Source: Leptolyngbya sp. NIES-3755
GTDB lineage: Bacteria; Cyanobacteriota; Cyanobacteriia; Leptolyngbyales; Leptolyngbyaceae
Length of the DNA stretch: 64,000 bases
Assembly: GCA_001548435.1 (NCBI GenBank)
Contig: AP017308.1
Coordinates: 4,907,030-4,971,029 of the forward strand
Direction of reading: 5' to 3'
Shown in pieces: positions 57,156 through 64,000 of the stretch. The notes under the pieces were generated by a model. It was given only the letters and a program-made list of their open reading frames with translations, had not been told where the DNA came from and made no database searches. Positions within the stretch are counted from its first letter, which is position 1. Each line of letters starts with the position of its first letter. Position numbers and translations under genes: made by a program.

Positions 57156-58393
57156 TAAGCGGGATTGGGTAGCGACTTGAGAACAATCTCAAACTGATAG
57201 CCAGCAGCAATCGGAACTGCTTCTTGGAGATATCGGAGAAACTGGAACCACAGCACAGAAGGAAACAAAATTGACAAAGCTAAATCACTGGCAACCTTCC
57301 AATCGAGTTGAGGGAGCAACGAACTTTGGTAAATCCAATGAACGAGGAGATAGGCAATCAGAGCCAGAATTAACCAACGATAGACCCCCTGCTTTGTCGA
57401 TTGACCAAAGCGATGCAGACCAAAGCGATGCTTGATGGTTTTGAAGAAGGCTTCAATTGCCCACCGCTTGCGCCCCAAGCGCACGAGGTAGACTCCAGAG
57501 TAAGGATAGGTCGAAACCACAAAACGCAGTTCTCGTTTGCCATCAGCGAGTCTGAGCCAGAACCAGGAGACAGTCAGTGGGAAGTCAATGCCATCAAGCT
57601 TGATCTGCGCTCCTCGCCGATTGTGGCGATAAAGCTGTTTGAGATTACGCCCATCTTGTAATTTGCGGGTGCAGCGCATTCCGACCACCGCTCGCCAACG
57701 TCGATGCTTGACTGCTTTGAGAAAGTCAATCGTGCCAAACTCAGTGTCAGCGAGCACAATCACAGGCGCACCCGCTGCCAAGTCAGTGGGCACAGTTGCC
57801 AGTAACTTACAGGCTAACTGAGCCGGACTTGCCTGCCCCTTGCCTCGCCAGACTCGAAAACTCCACGGGATGCGCCAATTGCCAAGGTTGAGATACAACA
57901 CGACCAAATGTAGTCCCCGCTTGCTATTCAGCATTCGTACCCAAGGGTCAGGCGCATCCGGGTTTTGGGTCGGGGTACTCAGATGCAAGAACTTGCCACA
58001 TTTCTCCAAGGTTGTCAGATCGATGAGTACCCGCAGCGGCAGGTCTCTGCGCGACGGATGCTGCCTCAGTTGGTCGAAGATCGCTTTGCGGGTGGCGCGA
58101 ATCACGCTGCGCGTAGACCACGAGTAATGGTTCAAAAATCGGCTGAGCGAACTGGCTGATTTCACCTGAGTGGATTGAGGCAATGGATGTCCCAGCGCTT
58201 CGAGAAATAGCCCGAACAGCGCATTCAAACTGGCTTTTTGGTAGGCACTAGGCATCAAGCAGAGAAGACTATAAACTAGCGATTGGGCGTGTACAGCGAT
58301 GGTTTCCATAACCGTCTCATCTTTTTTCTACGCCCTTTCTTTCAGATTTTGATGCCTTTGGCAACCCCTATTGAGACTGGTGCAAGATCTGAG
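57133..58393 (-). mobile_element. IS4-superfamily insertion sequence, copy 2 (in drmA)
   Basis: The 1261-bp element has the same 16-bp ends and length as copy 1, with its own target duplication TTAG (57129-57132, 58394-58397). Both copies lie in the same orientation, with starts 8765 bp apart. By eye the two copies look the same over their whole length. Confidence 0.9.
57134..58309 (-). CDS. DDE transposase of the IS4 superfamily (copy 2)
   Basis: Identical 391-residue protein to copy 1, intact, with the same blocks. Its identity to copy 1 and intact target duplication show a recent insertion. Confidence 0.9.
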   Translation of the reverse strand: METIAVHAQSLVYSLLCLMPSAYQKASLNALFGLFLEALGHPLPQSTQVKSASSLSRFLNHYSWSTRSVIRATRKAIFDQLRQHPSRRDLPLRVLIDLTTLEKCGKFLHLSTPTQNPDAPDPWVRMLNSKRGLHLVVLYLNLGNWRIPWSFRVWRGKGQASPAQLACKLLATVPTDLAAGAPVIVLADTEFGTIDFLKAVKHRRWRAVVGMRCTRKLQDGRNLKQLYRHNRRGAQIKLDGIDFPLTVSWFWLRLADGKRELRFVVSTYPYSGVYLVRLGRKRWAIEAFFKTIKHRFGLHRFGQSTKQGVYRWLILALIAYLLVHWIYQSSLLPQLDWKVASDLALSILFPSVLWFQFLRYLQEAVPIAAGYQFEIVLKSLPNPAYQEWCKI

Positions 58394-61300
58394 TTAGAGC
58401 AGATCAACGCACTAAACCCAGACCAAGAAGATCAAAGCAATCTCATTGATGATTCACCTAATGATGAGACTCTAGCGCCCATCTTAAAATCTGCTTCGTA
58501 CTATCAAATTCGAGCCAAACTAGAGCAAGCGGTTTTGAATGATCTATTAGGTCCGGCAAATGGCGAATACGAGGAAGTAGATGAAGCGCGGGTTAGCGAT
58601 CGCTATTTAGTTGGTTTACTTGCTCCACTCCATCGCCGTAATCGATCAGCAAAATCCGATGATTCACTTGACTCGAATGAAGAAGTCAACGCTGCTAAAA
58701 CTGGAACAGTCGATCAAAGTACTGAGCAACTGGATGATCTAGCAGTTGGTGGCACTAGCACGATCGAAGATGGGACAACCGAAACTACGACACCCGCGAT
58801 CGAAACAATGTTTCCTTCCTCGCTAGGAATGAGCTTCTGTGTAAGTGGAACTGCTAAAGCAATCAAGATCAAAGCAGCATGGGGACAATACGATAAAGCT
58901 AAAAGCGAATTGATCACAACGCAAGCTGGTAATCCTAAAACGGTCTGGCGGAGATATCCGATTGTGGGGCACTCACCCGCGATCGCACTCAAAGCAGGTG
59001 AAATTCAGTCTTGGCAAATTGATCCAGAGCGAGAAGTTTACGTGCGGGGGCAAGTTCGAGCAGTTGGATCAGATTGGATTATCAGTCTGTTTTTGGTGAA
59101 TGAACAACGAGAATCGAATGGATCTCCCGACAATGCTTGGATGTTCCAGCCCGAACTGAGTGTTGAAGCGGCTGATCCAAACAATCGTGCAATTTTTATC
59201 CGCAAAGCAACGAAGCGATCGCTCGGTAAACTCGATCCAGAGCAATATGCCGAAGAACAAGCGATGGAAATGCTCTATCGGCATCAAGTTGAATTTGCAG
59301 TGGGACATGGAACGGGCGTTCATGCTGAATTAGCAGAGAATGAAAGCGATCGAGCTGTTCGTCTTTGTACTCGTGTTGTTCCAGTCTACGAAGTTCCGAA
59401 AACCGATGCTCCAACTCCTGATGAAATTCCTGGATTAGCAGGATTGGTTTTAGATATGCAGGAGTTAGCAGAATCAAACACGGCTGAACTGATCGAGAAG
59501 CTGAATCCGCTCGTGATTGCTTATGCGAGTTGGATCGAAACTCAGGCGGCTCGGATTGCGAACCATGAGCTAGAAGGCTATGAAACGATCGCTCAAGATG
59601 CTCTAGCGAACTGTACTCGCGCTCTAGAACGGATTCAAGCAGGTCTAGCATTACTACAATCCGATTCACAAGCATCTGAAGCCTTTCGGTTCATGAACCG
59701 CGCTATGTGGCAGCAGCGAATTCACTCAATCTATGCTGAACAAAAACGTCGAGGGGATGAGATTGAAATCAGCACGATCGACATTCCCAAAAATCGTTCT
59801 TGGCGACCCTTTCAGCTTGCTTTTATTCTGTTGAACTTGCCGAGTATCACGGACTTACATCACCCGGATCGCAGTCATGAAACTGAAGCGATCGCAGATT
59901 TACTTTGGTTCCCCACTGGAGGAGGTAAGACTGAAGCTTACTTGGGACTGACCGCTTATACGATCGGACTCAGACGATTACAAGGCACGATCGCTGGACG
60001 ATCGGGTGAATCTGGAGTTGCTGTCTTGATGCGCTACACGCTCCGATTACTAACACTGCAACAGTTCCAGAGAGCGACTGCTTTAATCTGTGCCTGTGAA
60101 GCGATTCGTCGAGAAGATGCTGCAAAGTGGGGCAAAGAACCTTTTCGGATTGGCTTATGGGTTGGACAGAAAACAACACCGAACCGGACCGAGCAAAGTG
60201 AAGAAGTTCTTAAACAAAAGCTTGGACAGTATCAACCGACCAGTAGTGGTTCTCCACATCAACTCACGAACTGTCCTTGGTGTGGAACAAAGATTGATCC
60301 AGGGAAGCAACATATCAAAGTCGAAACCTTTGCGAAAGGACAAGCCCGAACTTTAATTTATTGTGGTGATAATTTAGGTCGCTGCTTATTCTCCCACAAA
60401 CAATCTCCCACTGAAGGTCTACCGATTCTAGTTGTCGATGAAGAAATCTACCGTCGATTACCCACTTTACTGATTGCAACTGTCGATAAGTTTGCTCAAA
60501 TGCCTTGGAATGGTGCAGTGCAAATGTTGTTTGGTCAGGTTGAAGGATACTGTCAGCGACACGGCTTTGTTTCTCCTGAGATTGATGATTCTCCCAGTCA
60601 TCCAGCAAGGTATGGTCAACCCTCCGCGAAAACCTTACCGCAGAATCCTTTACGTCCCCCAGATTTGATTATTCAAGACGAGTTGCATTTGATTAGTGGA
60701 CCGCTCGGAACCTTAGTCGGACTTTATGAAACCGCTGTCGATCGACTTTGTTCTTGGATAGTCGATGGCAAGACGGTTCGCCCCAAAGTAATTGCTTCAA
60801 CTGCAACGATTCGACAAGCCCAAGAGCAGATTCGTCACCTGTTCTTACGCCAAGTTCAGATCTTTCCCCCTCAAGGCTTAGATGTTACTGATAATTTCTT
60901 TTCGCTACAGCGTGAACCAAGTGAGGACTATCCCGGACGACGCTACCTCGGAATTTGTGCAAGTGGGCGCAGACTCAAAGCCGCTTTAATTCGAGTCTAC
61001 ACGGCAGTTCTCGCTGCCTCGCAAGCACTATACGAGAACTATGGTGAAGCGGCTGATCCTTGGATGACTTTAGTGGGTTACTTCAACTCAATGCGGGAAC
61101 TCGGTGGAACGCGACGACTGGTCGATGACGATATTCAATCTCGCCTTGGCAAAATGGATCAGCGAGGACTGAAAAAGCGATCGCGTATCGAAGTGAAAGA
61201 ACTAACTTCCCGGATCGCCTCAACCGATATCCCGATCGTCCTCGATCGACTAGAAGTTCCTTTCAATCCAAATCGCGACAAGAAAGCCGATCCCCGTAAG

Positions 61301-62008
61301 CCGATCGACGTTTTACTAGCAACGAATATGATCTCTGTCGGTGTAGATGTCCGACGCTTAGGAGCAATGGTTGTTACTGGACAGCCAAAAACAACCGCAG
61401 AGTACATTCAAGCGACTTCGCGAGTTGGACGAACCTTTCCTGGCATTGTTTTTACTGTTTACAATTGGGCACGACCGAGAGATTTATCGCACTACGAGCA
61501 GTTTGAACACTATCACGCAACCTTTTACAAGCACGTTGAAGCTTTATCCGTGACCCCTTTTGCGCCTCGTGCGATCGACCGTGGACTTGCAGCTTTACTC
61601 GTAGCATTAGTGCGATTGAATGGAACTGAATTGAACAAGAATGATAAAGCTGGACGCATTGATGTTAGTCATCCTGCGATTCAAGCCGCGATCGACACAA
61701 TCGTCACTCGTGCTGCCAATATTGAAGGTGCAACCACCCGCGATCGAGTCAAGCAAGAACTTGAATTAAAGCTCAATTATTGGCTCGAACAAGCAACGAA
61801 TCTGATGGGTGGAGCGGTACTAGGCTATCAACCTCAGAAAGATGGAGTGACTCAAGGTTTACTAACCCAACCTGGACAAGGAGATTGGCAACCGTTCACC
61901 TGTTTAAATTCGCTGCGGAATGTTGAACCCACGATCGGACTAATTTTAGACGATCGCATTCCCGATGATGATTTTCGCGCTCCCCAACCGATGCCCAGTT
62001 CAGATTGA
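58352..62008 (+). CDS. drmA: DISARM helicase DrmA, N-terminus supplied by IS
   Basis: The 1218-residue helicase has Walker A FPTGGGKTEAYL near 519, a zinc-like cluster (CPWC near 640, then CGDNLGRC), DExH-like IIQDELHLISGPLG near 772 and helicase C motifs AEYIQATSRVGR near 1010. The opening DLLGPANGEYEEV and DRYLVGLLAP are typical of DrmA. The first 14 codons come from IS copy 2, replacing about 105 native codons. It overlaps drmB by 4 bp. DrmA and DrmB form the DISARM core. Confidence 0.9.
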   Translation: MPLATPIETGARSELEQINALNPDQEDQSNLIDDSPNDETLAPILKSASYYQIRAKLEQAVLNDLLGPANGEYEEVDEARVSDRYLVGLLAPLHRRNRSAKSDDSLDSNEEVNAAKTGTVDQSTEQLDDLAVGGTSTIEDGTTETTTPAIETMFPSSLGMSFCVSGTAKAIKIKAAWGQYDKAKSELITTQAGNPKTVWRRYPIVGHSPAIALKAGEIQSWQIDPEREVYVRGQVRAVGSDWIISLFLVNEQRESNGSPDNAWMFQPELSVEAADPNNRAIFIRKATKRSLGKLDPEQYAEEQAMEMLYRHQVEFAVGHGTGVHAELAENESDRAVRLCTRVVPVYEVPKTDAPTPDEIPGLAGLVLDMQELAESNTAELIEKLNPLVIAYASWIETQAARIANHELEGYETIAQDALANCTRALERIQAGLALLQSDSQASEAFRFMNRAMWQQRIHSIYAEQKRRGDEIEISTIDIPKNRSWRPFQLAFILLNLPSITDLHHPDRSHETEAIADLLWFPTGGGKTEAYLGLTAYTIGLRRLQGTIAGRSGESGVAVLMRYTLRLLTLQQFQRATALICACEAIRREDAAKWGKEPFRIGLWVGQKTTPNRTEQSEEVLKQKLGQYQPTSSGSPHQLTNCPWCGTKIDPGKQHIKVETFAKGQARTLIYCGDNLGRCLFSHKQSPTEGLPILVVDEEIYRRLPTLLIATVDKFAQMPWNGAVQMLFGQVEGYCQRHGFVSPEIDDSPSHPARYGQPSAKTLPQNPLRPPDLIIQDELHLISGPLGTLVGLYETAVDRLCSWIVDGKTVRPKVIASTATIRQAQEQIRHLFLRQVQIFPPQGLDVTDNFFSLQREPSEDYPGRRYLGICASGRRLKAALIRVYTAVLAASQALYENYGEAADPWMTLVGYFNSMRELGGTRRLVDDDIQSRLGKMDQRGLKKRSRIEVKELTSRIASTDIPIVLDRLEVPFNPNRDKKADPRKPIDVLLATNMISVGVDVRRLGAMVVTGQPKTTAEYIQATSRVGRTFPGIVFTVYNWARPRDLSHYEQFEHYHATFYKHVEALSVTPFAPRAIDRGLAALLVALVRLNGTELNKNDKAGRIDVSHPAIQAAIDTIVTRAANIEGATTRDRVKQELELKLNYWLEQATNLMGGAVLGYQPQKDGVTQGLLTQPGQGDWQPFTCLNSLRNVEPTIGLILDDRIPDDDFRAPQPMPSSD

Positions 62009-63879
62009 GAAACGTTATGGCACAAACACAACCCCGCAATAAAGTTGGCGAAGTCCGTCCTAGCCAAATCCTATTTTCGGCTGGTATCGGTTCTGTGATC
62101 GATTTACCGAACCTTTCCGCGATGGTGATGGGACTCGATGACTGGGATATCAATCATGCGACTGAACTAGGCGAAGAACGGTTACTCGCAGCAGTAAAAC
62201 GATCGCTCAGTCCAACGGTGAAACGCCTCTTGTCGCCGCCCATTCCGCCCGAATCTGATGGAATGCCAAGCTTCTTAGATGAAAGTCATCGGATCGGCAT
62301 TCCCGTCTCTCCATTCCCGTCCTGGATGCTTTGTCCAAGTTGTCGGCTTTTAGCTCCGCTGCAATCTCGATTGTTTGAACTGAAAAGCGATCGCTATCGT
62401 CCAGATCAAAACCGCTATGTTCATACGAATTGTCGAGGCAAGTATACACCAACCGCAATCCCCGCTCGATTTCTAGTCGCTTGCAAGCATGGACATCTCG
62501 ATGATTTTCCGTGGCACTATTTTGTCCATCGTGGAACAGTCTGCAAAGACTACCGATTAAGACTCTACGAGTATGGCGTGTCTGGTTCTGCCGCTGATAT
62601 TGAAGTGAAATGTGATACCTGTGGTGTCGCTCGGCGAATGTCCGATGCCTTTGGTGACTTGGGCAAAAAGAATATGCCACAGTGCCGTGGTCGCCATGTT
62701 CATCTACGAAACTTCGATGAAGACGGTTGCAACCAACGAATGGTTGGAATTTTGCTAGGTGCTTCTAATAGTTGGTTTCCAATTACGCTTTCTGCCTTAT
62801 CAATCCCCAGTGCAGTCGATCAGCTTGCACAACTCGTTGAGAAACATTGGACAGTTTTAGAAAAGGCAACTAGCCCAGAAATTCTCGCTGCTTTTCGATC
62901 AATCGGACAACTCAAAGACTTTCCAAAGTACTCAGACGAAGAGCTTTGGGCGCAAATTCAGCAAAAGCGATCGACCTCGATCGAGGAAGAAGAAGCTAAG
63001 GATATTAAAACTCCAGAGTGGCAAGTTTTCTCAGCAGCAGATACAAGCCTCAACTCGTCGGACTTCTGGCTCACTCCAGTTGCTCCACCGACAGGCTATG
63101 AATCTTACTTTGACAAAGTTGTTTTAGTAGAACGATTGCGAGAAGTTCGGGCACTGGTCGGCTTTTCCCGAATTGAGTCTCCAGGCGATTTTGCCGAAAC
63201 TGGAGAACTACCCGAAGATTATTGGGCACCGCTAAGTCGTCAAGAGCCAAAATGGGTTCCAGCCACCGAAGTTCGAGGAGAAGGATTGTTCCTGCAATTC
63301 AGCGATCGGGCGATCGCACACTGGGAAAATCAACCTCAACTCACCGCATACAAGCAACAAAGTATTGAAGCGCATCGTCGTTGGCGAACGGCTCGATCGC
63401 TCAATCCAGATACGAACTATCCGGGTGTTCGATACATTTTGCTGCATTCTTTTGCTCATGCACTCATGCGCCAACTCGCGATCGAATGCGGTTACACGGC
63501 TGCCAGTCTGCGCGAACGCATTTACTCGAAGCTCCCAAATGAAGAGAACGGACCAATGGCAGGCATTCTGATTTACACAGCGGCTCCTGATAGTGAAGGT
63601 ACGTTAGGCGGTTTAGTTAGTTTGGGACAGCCTGCAATTCTCGGTCGTCATCTGGATCAAGCCTTAGAGCAAATGCGGCTATGTGCTTCTGATCCACTCT
63701 GCGCGGAACATAGCCCATTGCAATCTCCGAATACTTTACATTGGGCGGCGTGTCATGCCTGTCTCTTCAGTCCAGAGACTTCTTGTGAGCGGGGTAATAA
63801 ATACCTCGATCGTACTTTGCTCATTCCGACAGTAAAGACAGAGTTCGCTTCACTTGCCTTCTTCAAACCTGAGAGTTGA
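62005..63879 (+). CDS. drmB: DISARM protein DrmB (DUF1998)
   Basis: The 624-residue protein has CxxC zinc pairs (CPSC near 109, CDTC near 203) and the C-terminal DUF1998 block HSFAHALMRQLAIECGY near 481, with a cysteine cluster ending CHACLFSPETSCERGN near 583. DrmB loads with DrmA on DNA in DISARM. Intact. Only 121 bp remain to the window edge, so drmC would lie beyond. Confidence 0.92.
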   Translation: MRNVMAQTQPRNKVGEVRPSQILFSAGIGSVIDLPNLSAMVMGLDDWDINHATELGEERLLAAVKRSLSPTVKRLLSPPIPPESDGMPSFLDESHRIGIPVSPFPSWMLCPSCRLLAPLQSRLFELKSDRYRPDQNRYVHTNCRGKYTPTAIPARFLVACKHGHLDDFPWHYFVHRGTVCKDYRLRLYEYGVSGSAADIEVKCDTCGVARRMSDAFGDLGKKNMPQCRGRHVHLRNFDEDGCNQRMVGILLGASNSWFPITLSALSIPSAVDQLAQLVEKHWTVLEKATSPEILAAFRSIGQLKDFPKYSDEELWAQIQQKRSTSIEEEEAKDIKTPEWQVFSAADTSLNSSDFWLTPVAPPTGYESYFDKVVLVERLREVRALVGFSRIESPGDFAETGELPEDYWAPLSRQEPKWVPATEVRGEGLFLQFSDRAIAHWENQPQLTAYKQQSIEAHRRWRTARSLNPDTNYPGVRYILLHSFAHALMRQLAIECGYTAASLRERIYSKLPNEENGPMAGILIYTAAPDSEGTLGGLVSLGQPAILGRHLDQALEQMRLCASDPLCAEHSPLQSPNTLHWAACHACLFSPETSCERGNKYLDRTLLIPTVKTEFASLAFFKPES

Positions 63880-64000
63880 TTAGCGAGAATCTACGATCGC
63901 AAAGAATTGCTTTGCCCACAGTACATTATCCATCGAGAAACTAGCTCTTAGAAAGGTCTAAATCGGCACATTAAATGCCTTGGAAACCAGAATCGGATTG
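63880..64000 (+). other. End of window; possible start of next gene
   Basis: No terminator is seen. An ATG at 63975 opens MPWKPESD to the edge. Nothing identifies it as drmC (phospholipase D-like) or another gene. Confidence 0.2.

Noticed and set aside
48368-58393. Composite transposon formed by the two IS copies
   Set aside because: Each copy has its own different 4-bp duplication (TTAT, TTAG), and drmMI and drmA continue across both insertion sites. They are independent insertions into a resident locus.
58352-63879. Druantia (DruE) system
   Set aside because: Druantia has helicase and DUF1998 in one large protein. Here they are separate genes (1218 and 624 residues) beside drmD and a methylase, as in DISARM.

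Overview
The window comes from a cyanobacterium, most likely a filamentous Leptolyngbya-like one (the genus is inference). The octamer GCGATCGC and its core CGATCG recur throughout. The gene content is also cyanobacterial: a cyanoexosortase pair, a Ycf19/YggT-like protein, DASH cryptochrome, SecA without the C-terminal zinc tail, a kinase with an N-terminal zinc ribbon, and a cob operon behind a cobalamin riboswitch. No tRNA, rRNA or CRISPR array was found.

Layout. 1-7.8 kb: signalling and conflict-type genes (AAA-WD40 protein cut by the left edge, 2OG-Fe(II) oxygenase, ATPase with a vMAP-like N-terminus, kinase-VIT-vWA fusion). 8-15.8 kb: housekeeping genes (exosortase and partner, upp, YggT, cryptochrome-DASH, FAD oxidoreductase, TPR protein), with a tandem terminator-bearing repeat at 12.8 kb. 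16-24 kb: LivF-type ATPase, HMA copper-chaperone-like protein, a 1671-residue DUF4132-type protein with a small partner, and a CodB-like permease. 24-27.2 kb: secA, with an unusual internal insert of about 100 residues. 27.3-33.2 kb: an accessory patch (YgiT/DUF4258 toxin-antitoxin pair, AIPR anti-phage protein, truncated secreted protein, frameshifted ISAs1-type element, tnpB element with a divergent ribbon-helix-helix gene). 33.2-44.5 kb: core genes again (diheme cytochrome, GNAT, Dps, GrpE-like and J-like/M50-like pair, SGNH protein, cobG-cobH-cobI-cbiG/cobJ, CbbX-like AAA ATPase).

44.6-63.9 kb is a class 1 DISARM anti-phage locus: drmD, a 163-residue unknown, drmMI methylase, a VapBC-like pair plus a decayed antitoxin, a RelE-like/UvrD helicase fusion, drmA and drmB. 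drmC is not seen before the right edge. Two copies of one 1261-bp insertion sequence (identical 391-residue transposases) interrupt drmMI at codon 11 and drmA at codon 106. Each copy has its own 4-bp target duplication (TTAT, TTAG). In both cases the IS right end contributes an ATG and 14 codons that read in frame into the rest of the gene. The methylase therefore loses only 10 native residues, while DrmA loses an N-terminal region of about 105 residues that survives as a separate small ORF.

How the genes may work together. In DISARM the methylase marks self DNA, DrmA/DrmB form the core that recognises foreign DNA, and DrmD is the class 1 helicase. The helicase fusion, the PIN toxin pair and the 163-residue protein are embedded co-oriented and may be accessory parts. 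Cobalamin synthesis is under riboswitch control, and its genes overlap or nearly abut, as in a translationally coupled operon.
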